In this document: in pieces, positions 52,176 to 60,335 of the stretch
How positions within the stretch are numbered: the stretch's first letter is position 1
Layout of the letters: each line of letters opens with the position of its first letter
Source of the DNA: Armatimonadota bacterium
GTDB taxonomy: Bacteria > Armatimonadota > Fimbriimonadia > Fimbriimonadales > Fimbriimonadaceae
Direction of reading: 5' to 3'
Length of the DNA: 64,000 bases
NCBI GenBank assembly: GCA_018268375.1
Contig: JAFDWS010000002.1
Span: forward strand, 62,001 to 126,000
The notes under the pieces: generated by a model
Told to the model about the DNA's origin: nothing
The model's input: the letters and a program-made list of their open reading frames with translations, nothing else
The model's database searches: none
Translations under genes and position numbers: made by a program

Positions 52176-52865
52176 ATGAAACCCGCGGTCGATGTCGCAA
52201 TTTTGAGTTACACTAAGAACGACAAGTTCTTTACAATGACTCAGCACTGCCTGGAGTCTCTGCACGAGTCAGAGCCAGACTTTGATTTTCGCGTCCATCT
52301 AGTAGAAACAAACCCGCGGTTGAAGGAAGATGGCTACGACTATGGCCAGTTGGTGGAGCGAGTCGTGCAACCGTCAGTGCCCTTTAACTACAACTTGTAC
52401 CTAAATCAAGTACTCCCGGCCTTTGATACTGAGTACTGCGTGGTGTTGAACAATGATGTCTTATGCCATCAGGGATGGTTTGGCACAATTGTGCGCTCAA
52501 TGGAAGAACACAACCTGGATTCAGCTTCGCCCAAGTGTCCGCGGTGGGCGGCGCACCGACCATTCACATCCGGTGTGCACCTGGGGCACGTTTCTGGCGT
52601 ACATTTTTGTGGCTGGTGTCTTGTGTTTCGTTTGCACGCCTTAAAAAGCGTCCTGCCTCTTGACGAGGCTTTTAGTTTTTGGTACCAAGACAATGATTTG
52701 GCACAATTACTCAAATGCACGGACAAACGACATGCTTTGGTCGCCACCTCATTGATGACACACCTCGAGTCTCAATCACACGAGCTGTACGACCCAGTTC
52801 AACTTCAGATACAGACCAATGGCATGCGCCAAGTTTTCGCTGAAAAATGGGGATTGTATCACTGA
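52176..52865 (+). CDS. GT2-type glycosyltransferase, 229 aa
   Basis: It begins immediately after the previous stop. The N-terminus VDVAILSYTKNDKFFTMTQHCLESL is the nucleotide-binding beta-strand and helix of GT-A enzymes. LNND near residues 91-94 stands in for the DxD metal motif. GVHFCGWCLVFR and FWYQDNDLAQLL match the acceptor loop and the ED/ND catalytic region. It is compact, near the minimal size for a GT2. It overlaps the next glycosyltransferase by 19 bp. Confidence 0.87.
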   Translation: MKPAVDVAILSYTKNDKFFTMTQHCLESLHESEPDFDFRVHLVETNPRLKEDGYDYGQLVERVVQPSVPFNYNLYLNQVLPAFDTEYCVVLNNDVLCHQGWFGTIVRSMEEHNLDSASPKCPRWAAHRPFTSGVHLGHVSGVHFCGWCLVFRLHALKSVLPLDEAFSFWYQDNDLAQLLKCTDKRHALVATSLMTHLESQSHELYDPVQLQIQTNGMRQVFAEKWGLYH

Positions 52866-53686
52866 ACGACCTGTCGATTGGGGTGGCTGTGACGACCCGC
52901 AACCGCCCCGACGTATTGTCCGTATGCCTCACGCATTTTCGTGTATTTGGTTCTGACTTGCCGAATGCTAAATTTGTCGTGCTTGATGACAACAGTGATG
53001 AGCCACACGCCACTGCCAACCGTGCTATTTGCGCAAACAACGGTTTTGAGGACTCGTATGTATACGCCGACGATAGACTTGGTATCGCCAAGGCAAAAAA
53101 TCGGTGTTTGACCTTATTGTCGCCCGTCGATTACTACTTTCTTTTTGACGACGATTGCTTTCCCAAGAAAAAAGGTTGGGACTTGTTATATGTGTCCAAA
53201 TCCCGCGAGTGCTCTTGTCACCATTTGCTCTACAATGCCCATGTCGGACCTTATGCTCCAATAGGCTGCACTCGAGGTATCGAAGAGTACAATGCCGAGC
53301 TGGGAGTTCTTATGCTCATGAGCCAGCATTGTGTAGATACTTTAGGTGGCTTTGACGAGCGATATGGGCTTTATGGACACGAACACATGGAATATGCCCG
53401 CAGAGCACAGGCAGCTCGAATGACTAATGGTCTCGGCCGTTCTTGTGTGCCCAAAGGGGCAGACGAATACATCTATGCCTTTGACCTAGACTGGCAGATG
53501 CAACGAGTACCACCGCCTCTGCAAAGCCTGGCTTCTGAGTTCAAATGCAGTTTGTTCGAGGAACCGTTGGAAGCGTACCGCATCATTTCACGTCGTGCCA
53601 ACGGGGAAATCAACGAAGAAGTAGCAAAGGGCGCCCGTGATGCCTATGTGCCGCTGGAAGGTCAAACAGGCATTGAGTGGACTTAG
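52847..53686 (+). CDS. GT2-type glycosyltransferase, 279 aa (paralogue of the 57943 gene)
   Basis: The ATG at 52847 lies inside the previous gene and has no clear ribosome site; coupling is likely. GT-A features are clear: IGVAVTTRNRPDVLSVCL, VVLDDNSDEPHAT, metal motif FLFDDDCFP near residue 100, and the acceptor region LGGFDERYGLYGHEHMEYAR. The last two blocks are nearly the same as in the minus-strand gene at 57943 (FLFDDDCFPD, VGGFDEKYKTFGYEHMAYAR), so they are paralogues. The stop overlaps that of the convergent glycosyltransferase. Confidence 0.9.
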   Translation: MGIVSLNDLSIGVAVTTRNRPDVLSVCLTHFRVFGSDLPNAKFVVLDDNSDEPHATANRAICANNGFEDSYVYADDRLGIAKAKNRCLTLLSPVDYYFLFDDDCFPKKKGWDLLYVSKSRECSCHHLLYNAHVGPYAPIGCTRGIEEYNAELGVLMLMSQHCVDTLGGFDERYGLYGHEHMEYARRAQAARMTNGLGRSCVPKGADEYIYAFDLDWQMQRVPPPLQSLASEFKCSLFEEPLEAYRIISRRANGEINEEVAKGARDAYVPLEGQTGIEWT

Positions 53687-54462
53687 TTCTTAAAGTAGTC
53701 CAGATTATGAGCGAACAACACGTCCACACCATGGTACGTGTGCGCAAGCCCGTTCCAATTGGTGCCTGGTTTTGGCCCGTGACACCCATGTAGATGGAAA
53801 GTCTGTGGCATGTTCCGCACCCACAAGTCTCCTCGGAACGCCAACACATAGCTAATGAGCCATTGTTGCCTGGCATAGTGTTCGAACATGCAATCAACCG
53901 AGCCAATGAGACGAGCGTAATCTTCGAGAATGGCCGCATAAGTCTGCACGGTGGCCGCGACAATGCCGGTGTTGTAGCACAAGGCTTGCGAAATATTAGT
54001 TTCAGTAAACGCGGCTGGCAAATTGTGCACCGGAACTATTGGTCTCAAATAGCTGGCTTCTTCGAGCAAAGTCTCATTCTTGTCTTTGTTTTCGCCGACC
54101 CATACTTCACCGTACTTTAACCCTTGAAGCACCTTCCACTCTTCTGCCCACATCTGACGTTGCATTCGAATGTCTGAATCCGTGAACAAGACAACGTCAT
54201 CAGCGTTTAGGTCTAGGAAGACCAAAAAGGCCCCATGCTGCATGCACTTGTTGCTGTGCGGGGCAACAATGTCCTTGCTGGCCGCCTGGGTGAAGCACCA
54301 CGGAGCAAGGGCTTCCTGGTCTTCTGGAGAGGGCAAAAAGTCCAAGCAAATCGCCACACATTGGTCGAACCGACCATGTAGAGCGACCGATTCAAGATAA
54401 GGCCGTGCCTTGGGGAAGTATGGTTGGTCAAAGCCAGTGGCCAAGACGATTTTTCGCGACAT
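53683..54462 (-). CDS. GT-A-fold glycosyltransferase-like protein, 259 aa
   Basis: This minus-strand gene lies among plus-strand tail genes. The metal-type motif FTDSDIRM near residues 91-98 and AFLVFLDLNADDVV just before it fit a GT-A fold. LCYNTGIVAATVQTY resembles the acceptor-side loop of GT8/nucleotide-diphospho-sugar transferases. The C-terminus HLHGCHGPKPG is typical of a metal-binding HxHG end. The start ATG at 54462 is preceded by TACAAT and no Shine-Dalgarno sequence. Confidence 0.82.
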   Translation of the reverse strand: MSRKIVLATGFDQPYFPKARPYLESVALHGRFDQCVAICLDFLPSPEDQEALAPWCFTQAASKDIVAPHSNKCMQHGAFLVFLDLNADDVVLFTDSDIRMQRQMWAEEWKVLQGLKYGEVWVGENKDKNETLLEEASYLRPIVPVHNLPAAFTETNISQALCYNTGIVAATVQTYAAILEDYARLIGSVDCMFEHYARQQWLISYVLAFRGDLWVRNMPQTFHLHGCHGPKPGTNWNGLAHTYHGVDVLFAHNLDYFKN

Positions 54463-54471
54463 TCGTTATGG

Positions 54472-54482
54472 ATTGTACAAAT
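54472..54482. promoter_or_regulatory. ATTGTACAAAT box at divergent junction
   Basis: The core TTGTACAA is a perfect palindrome within the 33 bp between divergent starts at 54462 and 54496. Leftward, TACAAT lies 9 nt before the ATG; rightward, TACAAA lies 14 nt before the ATG. The same core occurs at 28024. Confidence 0.42.
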
Positions 54483-54495
54483 CCCATGGACTACA

Positions 54496-54876
54496 ATGAG
54501 TTTGTTCGTCGACCCTGAAAAGACATTCGAAATCCTGTTCTGGGTCAGGTCTGTGGAACCGGCCGGAGTAGACCTGAGCGTCACTGAACCGCAAGAGGAA
54601 GGTTTTAACCGCGTGTCTTGCGTTTGCGTTGGCAGGGACTATGAATCCATGTCGCGCGTACTAGAAGACTCGACCATCATCAATCACATCACGGGGGCAC
54701 CAATGGTGCGAACGCGCACTTTTTATCGCGGAATTGCAACCACCTTCATAACCAAGTGCGAAGTTGACGGGTCTCCAGCACCATGGAACAATGAGACTGT
54801 CGGTAAAGTCCACGACGATGTAGTCCGGCATGTAGCACGTCGTTGGCTGCATATGACTGCCGGGACAAAGAAATGA
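54496..54876 (+). CDS. Small tail-module protein, 126 aa
   Basis: I start at the ATG at 54496 (MSLFVDPEKTFEILF); the upstream frame would run into the divergent gene. The protein is a compact alpha/beta fold (FEILFWVRSVEPAG, GFNRVSCVCVGRDYES) with a C-terminal helix (KVHDDVVRHVARRWLHMT). I do not recognise a family. Its ATGA overlap with the tube-like gene suggests a neck or tail-completion protein. Confidence 0.75.
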   Translation: MSLFVDPEKTFEILFWVRSVEPAGVDLSVTEPQEEGFNRVSCVCVGRDYESMSRVLEDSTIINHITGAPMVRTRTFYRGIATTFITKCEVDGSPAPWNNETVGKVHDDVVRHVARRWLHMTAGTKK

Positions 54877-56069
54877 GAGTACCGTTGCTCATTCCGAGCG
54901 GCCAACAGTCAGTTTATCTGATGTCTTTGACCGACTACAATCCAGGCATCTGGTTGGATGGCAGCCAAACTAGGCTGGGCATGCACCGTCGAGGCAATGG
55001 TCGAGAACCCATCAAAGACACATACACCTGGGACATGCATCGCTTAGCAGAAAACTTGTCCAAAGAGCTCAATGGTAGTGGGTACAACACTATTTCACCC
55101 TTGTCTACGGCTTGGCGCCCTTTGTTCGTGCAGAGCTATGCTGATGACGCGGGGTCAGGCGTGTACAAACCTATGGCGACACACTTTGCGGTTGCACCCT
55201 TCACTCACCAACTGGCAAGCGGTCATGTGTATTCGGCCCAATTGGCGACCCAGCCACTGATTCCTTTGTACGATGGCACCGTGCCATTCCCATATGTGTC
55301 CCTTAACTACGCCGGAGAAGTGGCGTTTCGCCAGGCGATGGTATGGCCTGGCATGCCTATGTTGTTGGGCACCACCGCGCCGGCATCTCGTGCTTACGGC
55401 CCGGTCTTCCTGGAAAGTGCCTCGATACAGGTTTCCGGAAGCGGACAAATGAGTCCGGTGCAAATCAACGGCGATTGGAAGGGCGGCAAAGTGATTCGTG
55501 TCCCTTTGATGCCACCAAACGCCTTTGACGATGGCGACGTCGAGTCTCGAGGATTTGCCAACGAGTACCGTTCTGCCACGATGCTGGATTGCGGCTTCGA
55601 TACTACCTTGCAGCTAACACCAGATGACCTGGCCGCTTCCATGTCCAACTCACGTTATTGGGACTATGAACGGATTGTAGGCTTAAGTTTGAATATGCGC
55701 CAAGCAGTATCGTTCAATTACACATGTCCGACTCGTGGCAAAACAGACGCTCATGGTCCGCGGTTCGTTTCTGTGTCTGACCGTGTCGTCACAGGCTCGG
55801 TCACCTTTGTCGGCCGCGACCGCGAGGCCCTGTTCGACGGCATGACAGAAGGAGCCTCTGGTTCTGTGACAATGTACTTTGGCGGTTCGTTCTTGTTCCC
55901 TATGCAAAATGTCGACTGGCAAAAACCCACCACCAACATTGTGGCAGGGCAGGTGTATTCGGTCACGTACTCGTTTGTGGCTCGAGCCTGTGACTACGCG
56001 GTGACAAAAGGCTTTTTGCCCGATACGGCCGGATATCCCGTTTCCGAGTTCTACATCAGCACAGGTTAG
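54873..56069 (+). CDS. Tail-tube-like protein, 398 aa
   Basis: The ATG overlaps the previous stop (ATGA). The C-terminal ~160 residues have a tube-protein pattern: VGLSLNMRQAVSFNY, then VSVSDRVVTGSVTFVGRD, a loop, and a final strand QVYSVTYSFVAR. It resembles the C-terminal region of the 452-aa protein at 50817. One of the two may be the main tube subunit and the other a tip or terminator ring. The N-terminal ~240 residues hold an additional beta domain. Confidence 0.77.
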   Translation: MRVPLLIPSGQQSVYLMSLTDYNPGIWLDGSQTRLGMHRRGNGREPIKDTYTWDMHRLAENLSKELNGSGYNTISPLSTAWRPLFVQSYADDAGSGVYKPMATHFAVAPFTHQLASGHVYSAQLATQPLIPLYDGTVPFPYVSLNYAGEVAFRQAMVWPGMPMLLGTTAPASRAYGPVFLESASIQVSGSGQMSPVQINGDWKGGKVIRVPLMPPNAFDDGDVESRGFANEYRSATMLDCGFDTTLQLTPDDLAASMSNSRYWDYERIVGLSLNMRQAVSFNYTCPTRGKTDAHGPRFVSVSDRVVTGSVTFVGRDREALFDGMTEGASGSVTMYFGGSFLFPMQNVDWQKPTTNIVAGQVYSVTYSFVARACDYAVTKGFLPDTAGYPVSEFYISTG

Positions 56070-56073
56070 TAAA

Positions 56074-56799
56074 ATGTCCAACGAAATTCATGAACAAACG
56101 GCGGCCAAAATGCGGCAATTGTTGCAGGGTGCGTCAGAGGCGCACAATGCCTCCGTAAGTACTCCGGTGCCTCGAATGACGCAGGCACCAGCCGCGTACG
56201 CTGGGTGGACTCCACCATGTAACGCAGGAGAATTTTTGGTGTTGGTGAAATTTGCAGGGCAACTTGTTCTTTGTGCGTTGCAGGAACCCACTTGGCGCCA
56301 AGCGGCCGCTATTGAAATGTATGCTTTTAGACGGAGTGACAACGGACAAGAATACTTCTCCGGGGAACAGGAGCGACGAGAACTTTTGCGTATTTCATTG
56401 CGCTGGGTGGCAGACCCGGAAACCAATAGCGTGCGTCATTCTCCATCTTTGAGCGAACTCGCCCAGGGTTTTGTGGAAGCACTATGGCGTCAAGTGGCGC
56501 GTGAGTTTTTTGTGCAGCTCGAAGAAGCCAGCAGTCTGTACGCTTCCGCGGTGTCTTTTTTCAAAGGAGAGCTTGGACATCCTGTTCATCCGGTCATTTT
56601 AGACGTCAATGGCATCATGAAAGGCATGTTCACTTTCAACGGCGCAGAGTGGAATGCGGTGTCCATGTCGGATTTTGAACGCTATCAAATTGTTTGGTCT
56701 GCCTATCAGGAACATTTGACTACAGGCTCTGCGCCAGAACCGACCGTCATGCCTCCTAGTCCGCCGCTACGGGCCTGGTTTGGACCTACCGTTCGTTGA
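56074..56799 (+). CDS. Putative tail-assembly protein, 241 aa
   Basis: The gene starts 4 bp after the tube-like gene. It has a disordered N-terminus (rich in Ala, Pro, Thr), then CNAGEFLVLVKFAGQLVLCA and helices with many aromatic residues (LAQGFVEALWRQVAREFFVQ). Position directly after a tube-type gene and a helical middle fit a tail-assembly chaperone. No slippery-frameshift signal linking it to the next gene was found; a promoter separates them. The function is inferred from position. Confidence 0.72.
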   Translation: MSNEIHEQTAAKMRQLLQGASEAHNASVSTPVPRMTQAPAAYAGWTPPCNAGEFLVLVKFAGQLVLCALQEPTWRQAAAIEMYAFRRSDNGQEYFSGEQERRELLRISLRWVADPETNSVRHSPSLSELAQGFVEALWRQVAREFFVQLEEASSLYASAVSFFKGELGHPVHPVILDVNGIMKGMFTFNGAEWNAVSMSDFERYQIVWSAYQEHLTTGSAPEPTVMPPSPPLRAWFGPTVR

Positions 56800-56805
56800 C
56801 ACAAT

Positions 56806-56834
56806 TTGGACACAAGTGTACTGTGTGATATAAT
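56806..56834 (+). promoter_or_regulatory. Sigma70-type promoter with start codon at the predicted 5' end
   Basis: TTGGAC (56806-56811), a 17-nt spacer and a perfect TATAAT (56829-56834) lie in the 44-bp gap after 56799. The predicted transcript start (~56841) is about 3 nt before the ATG at 56844, with no room for a ribosome site. This implies a leaderless or near-leaderless message. Confidence 0.8.
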
Positions 56835-56843
56835 AATGACTGT

Positions 56844-57116
56844 ATGAACGAAGACATCATCAGTGCGACATCAGAGGACGTTCCCGAAGAAGAAGACAAC
56901 AAGTGGTTCATTTTAGCCTTGGCTCTGTACACGAAATCTGGTAAGAAAATGACCGCGCTGGCACACCGTCGAGTAGAGTTGCTGCGACGTGACGCTGCAG
57001 CTTTGGAAAGGTTTAAGGTTGTATTGGAGGACTTGCAACGACCGACCGAAAGTGGGCTTGTGGCACTACCATCCGACCGCGCTAAAGCGGTGTTGGATTA
57101 CGTCCTGGCGGCCTGA
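56844..57116 (+). CDS. Small acidic/helical protein, 90 aa, from its own promoter
   Basis: The ATG follows a consensus promoter by 9 nt after the -10 box. The protein starts with an acidic segment (SEDVPEEEDNKW), then helices (FILALALYTKSGKKMTALAH, RRDAAALERFKVVLEDL). I do not recognise a family. Its own promoter within late genes suggests separate timing, for example an early protein or a regulator. The last 19 bp overlap a convergent glycosyltransferase gene. Confidence 0.75.
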   Translation: MNEDIISATSEDVPEEEDNKWFILALALYTKSGKKMTALAHRRVELLRRDAAALERFKVVLEDLQRPTESGLVALPSDRAKAVLDYVLAA

Positions 57117-57964
57117 GTGCGACCCAGGCTCACATCCAGGGAGAGTTGTTCGTAAACTTCCAACAAGCTGGTTTTGTCTTCTAGGTACACCCTTTGTTTG
57201 TTAAAGGCAAAATGTGCCACCATTGCGCGGCCATACATGCAGTTCGGTCGTCCCAGTTCACGCGGCTTGATTTTAGTGAGCCACACTTCCTCGAGTTCGT
57301 CACACCCGCTTTCGGCGACCCGACCTTCAAACCGCGCAAAATCTGCGCCTAGCCATGCAACGCAATTGATTGGTGCTTGTTCGTACGCGGCCATCACTTC
57401 CTGTCCGAACTCCAGTGTCGAGACATCGCCGTGATGCAAGGCGTCTAAAAAGAGCTGGTGATGCGCGACCCCGGCCAATGGGCTCCGTTGCCAAGAACGA
57501 AAATGCCCTAGTTCAAGTGGAATCAGTCCCATGCGACCGTGAATTGTGGCGGTAAACCCATTGTTCACAATGCCTGGGTAGACGAGGAAGTACTCCGGGT
57601 GGTCTAACCGAAAGTCCACCAAAGTGCGCACGGCGCACGGGTCAACCCAACAAATATCGTCGTCCATTCGGATGTAGACCGTGTCAGGTTCAATGCAGTT
57701 GCGAAAAAACTCTCGTATGAGCCGTACACGTCGATTGCCGCGCCATTCAGGCTTGGGGTCTGACAATCGTTCTGTGTGAAAGAACGATTGTGCGGGTGAC
57801 GCGAGCTGGTCAATGTACTCTAAATCGTTGCTATCACAAGTATTGACCCATAAACGACATTCATCTACCAAACCTTGTTCGCGCAACAAATATGGTGCCA
57901 GTACACCTAAATACCGCTTGCGGCCGGCTGGGACTACAATGACTACTTTATGGCCTCTGTGCAT
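57098..57964 (-). CDS. GT-A-fold glycosyltransferase, 288 aa
   Basis: The N-terminus KVVIVVPAGRKRYLGVLAPY and the metal motif RMDDDICW near residue 100 are GT-A features. A late HFAFNKQR segment may bind the nucleotide. The middle (FLVYPGIVNNGFTATIHGRM) is reminiscent of family-specific acceptor loops. The gene overlaps the paralogous GT2 gene upstream by 22 bp in the same leftward operon. The donor and acceptor are unknown. Confidence 0.83.
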   Translation of the reverse strand: MHRGHKVVIVVPAGRKRYLGVLAPYLLREQGLVDECRLWVNTCDSNDLEYIDQLASPAQSFFHTERLSDPKPEWRGNRRVRLIREFFRNCIEPDTVYIRMDDDICWVDPCAVRTLVDFRLDHPEYFLVYPGIVNNGFTATIHGRMGLIPLELGHFRSWQRSPLAGVAHHQLFLDALHHGDVSTLEFGQEVMAAYEQAPINCVAWLGADFARFEGRVAESGCDELEEVWLTKIKPRELGRPNCMYGRAMVAHFAFNKQRVYLEDKTSLLEVYEQLSLDVSLGRTQAART

Positions 57965-58719
57965 AGTGGAATGTACAGGTCGTCATTGTCATTCTCGAAC
58001 AAAACTTTGTTCGCTTTGGAACTTGCGCCAAGACGTTCACTCACGACTGTGCGCACGTGCGGGAATTGGATTGTCCCTAGCGATGGTTGTTGTCGTTGTA
58101 CAGTGAACTCATAGTCAAGCGCATACATGCGCCCTATGGCCTCTACGGGAGTCAAATACGCTCCCAGCCCCGCATTGAACCCCGCACGATGGGCTCGACG
58201 GGCATAAGCCATATGTTCATAGCCAAAGGTTTTGTATTTTTCATCGAAGCCTCCTACGGACGCCAGTAGTGGCGCAGTAAAAAACAAACAACAGCCCATG
58301 CCCCACGGATGTGCGTAGACTGACCCTGTGCGCACTCGAGCTGCCGGCTGCCACGGTGTGTAGCTCAAGTGGTGCGCGCCACTTGAATGATGTGCGGCAA
58401 CAAAGGTGTCGACCCAGTCTTCGGCATCTGGAAAACAATCGTCGTCGAACAAAAAACAAGCCTCCAGCCCGTACACAGACCGGAGGCACGAGTTCTTTGT
58501 GGCCGCGACTCCACGGCAAACATCTGACGCAATAAACGTTGCTCCCCATCGCTCGCACACCGCTTTGTTCAAACGGCTGTTTTCAGGCGTACTGCCATCG
58601 TCACAGACTGTAAGTCGCGCATACTTTGTCGCGGGTTCGTAGGCGACAAGGTGCCGCAGGCACAGCTCTAGGTGTTCAGGCCGATTGTGCGTCGAGACAG
58701 ATATGCCGATTTGTGTCAC
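57943..58719 (-). CDS. GT2-type glycosyltransferase, 258 aa (paralogue of the 52847 gene)
   Basis: I start at the GTG at 58719, because GTGA overlaps the stop of the GT4 gene. The longer frame would lie inside that gene. Features are IGISVSTHNRPEHLELCL, LTVCDDGSTPENS, metal motif FLFDDDCFPD, and acceptor region VGGFDEKYKTFGYEHMAYAR. The close match to the 52847 protein in these blocks shows common origin. The two copies are in opposite orientation around the 54496-57116 tail module. Confidence 0.9.
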   Translation of the reverse strand: MTQIGISVSTHNRPEHLELCLRHLVAYEPATKYARLTVCDDGSTPENSRLNKAVCERWGATFIASDVCRGVAATKNSCLRSVYGLEACFLFDDDCFPDAEDWVDTFVAAHHSSGAHHLSYTPWQPAARVRTGSVYAHPWGMGCCLFFTAPLLASVGGFDEKYKTFGYEHMAYARRAHRAGFNAGLGAYLTPVEAIGRMYALDYEFTVQRQQPSLGTIQFPHVRTVVSERLGASSKANKVLFENDNDDLYIPLCTEAIK

Positions 58720-60317
58720 CGAGTGTTGCTGCGCAACAATGTTTTGTAAACGTCCAATGTGCGCCTCGCGACAGCCCTCCAACTGGTTTCACGCAAAAAC
58801 TTAGTCCGACCCATCACTTGAGACTCTTTGACGCGGTTGCTGCTAAACACGTCGTCAATGGCCTGGAACAGGTCGTCATCGGTCTTGCATTTAACGGCCA
58901 CGTTGGTCAAATCGTCGAATAAGTGTGCAGAGCTCACCACGAGTGGCGTCTGTGTTCCGGCCACCACGCGAGCTATGCCTGACGTCGCACGCACCTCGTG
59001 GTCTGGGTGACTTTGATAAGGCAGTACGCACACTCGCATAGTGCGAATGAATGACAATAAGACTTCCTTGGACACAAATCCTCGATTGACTGTCACATTC
59101 GACGACAAGCCCAGTTCTTCGGAACGTGAGATGATTTTTTGGTACAACTCGTCATGCTCGCGCATATTGTTTGGATTCTCTGAACCTTGAATAATGTAAT
59201 GGACGTCAGGGTATTTTTCTTTCAACCGCGCGACAATGCCCAGCATTCGCAAATGGCCTTTGTACCCAAACATAAAGCCAGGGTGAAAAATAGTGTGCTG
59301 GGTGTGCCAGGTGTTCCACAAGTTTGGCAACAATTCAGGCACTTCGGGCGTCCCTGCAAGAATCTCTGTTCCATGTGGAATCACACTGACTCGCGACGCT
59401 TCAATACCCTTGTCTACAAGGCATTGTTTTCCTGCGTCAGTATGTACGATTATGCTTGGTGCTGATGATTCGGTCACGACCTTGTCTTGATGCGCGTATA
59501 CGCTGTGGAAGGTCGTGACTACCGGAATGCGTCTTCCTTTTAGCCAGGTCACGAGTGAGGTGAACATGTATGCTCGTGCAAAGAATCCATACTCATGACC
59601 GATATGTACCACGTCAGGGTCGTATTCAGTCAACGCCTGCATGAGTTTACTTTTGGGGTGCTCATTTCGCGTCCAACATCGAATTACCCAATCTGGGTCT
59701 CTTTCCAGCCGTTCAGAACGCTCGGGGTCAGCATATTCAGCGAACACCTTGACCTCAATGTGTTCGCGCAATTGAGGCACTAGTTCTTCGTTGTAGGTAG
59801 AAATACCGCAAGGAATGCCCCACACGCTTACGTAGGCGACCCGCAAGGGCTCACCATCTTTCCGTCCGGGCTTACTTGGCTTGGGCTTGTGGTCGGTGCA
59901 CCAATAAAATGGCAACAAGAGAATCAGCCAAACAAACAGCAATGCCGACCACCACGAACATTGGTGTGGCGGGTTGCAGCAGTGCGGTGGCCAGCCACAA
60001 TGCCCGCAATCTGGTTTGCCACAGTGAGGGGGTTCACAATCTTCAAAACCGAAGGCGTCTCTCAGCCATTCCAAGAGAAGACAAAGTCTAGTCTCAGCCC
60101 AAAAACACAATTGGTCGCCCCAACATTGTAACTGGTGAAAACGGCACAAAAAAGAACCCAGTGCACTAACCAAGGACAGCATTAAGCCGAGACACGCACT
60201 AAGCACGCAGCAACATGTCAACAGTAGTAGACACAATGTTTTGCCAATCATGTCAATGGCCTTTCGGCCTAGGAGCGCAAGGCTTATCAAAGTGGGTCGG
60301 TTGGGTTTGTTAGGCAT
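58716..60317 (-). CDS. Membrane-anchored GT4-type glycosyltransferase with Cys-rich N-terminus, 533 aa
   Basis: Residues ~160-533 are a GT-B/GT4 enzyme: VAYVSVWGIPCGISTYNEEL (donor-side loop), DVVHIGHEYG, VSVIPHGTE, FHPGFMFGYKGHLRMLGIVA and a later VRATSGIARVV in the E-x7-E region. Residues ~20-56 are strongly hydrophobic (LLLLTCCCVLSACLGLML) and ~122-140 form a second membrane span (WSALLFVWLILLLPFYW). Between them is a Cys/His/Pro cluster at ~92-118 (CGKPDCGHCGWPPHCC). Membrane anchoring suggests action on a membrane- or envelope-bound acceptor. It heads the leftward GT operon after the pyruvyl transferase. Confidence 0.88.
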   Translation of the reverse strand: MPNKPNRPTLISLALLGRKAIDMIGKTLCLLLLTCCCVLSACLGLMLSLVSALGSFLCRFHQLQCWGDQLCFWAETRLCLLLEWLRDAFGFEDCEPPHCGKPDCGHCGWPPHCCNPPHQCSWWSALLFVWLILLLPFYWCTDHKPKPSKPGRKDGEPLRVAYVSVWGIPCGISTYNEELVPQLREHIEVKVFAEYADPERSERLERDPDWVIRCWTRNEHPKSKLMQALTEYDPDVVHIGHEYGFFARAYMFTSLVTWLKGRRIPVVTTFHSVYAHQDKVVTESSAPSIIVHTDAGKQCLVDKGIEASRVSVIPHGTEILAGTPEVPELLPNLWNTWHTQHTIFHPGFMFGYKGHLRMLGIVARLKEKYPDVHYIIQGSENPNNMREHDELYQKIISRSEELGLSSNVTVNRGFVSKEVLLSFIRTMRVCVLPYQSHPDHEVRATSGIARVVAGTQTPLVVSSAHLFDDLTNVAVKCKTDDDLFQAIDDVFSSNRVKESQVMGRTKFLRETSWRAVARRTLDVYKTLLRSNTR

Positions 60318-60335
60318 TTTCTTTTTTGGTAGTGG

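Noticed and set aside
56074..57116. Programmed frameshift joining the 241-aa and 90-aa genes as tail-assembly chaperones
   Set aside because: A stop codon, a 44-bp gap and a full promoter separate the genes, and no slippery heptamer was seen at the end of the first.
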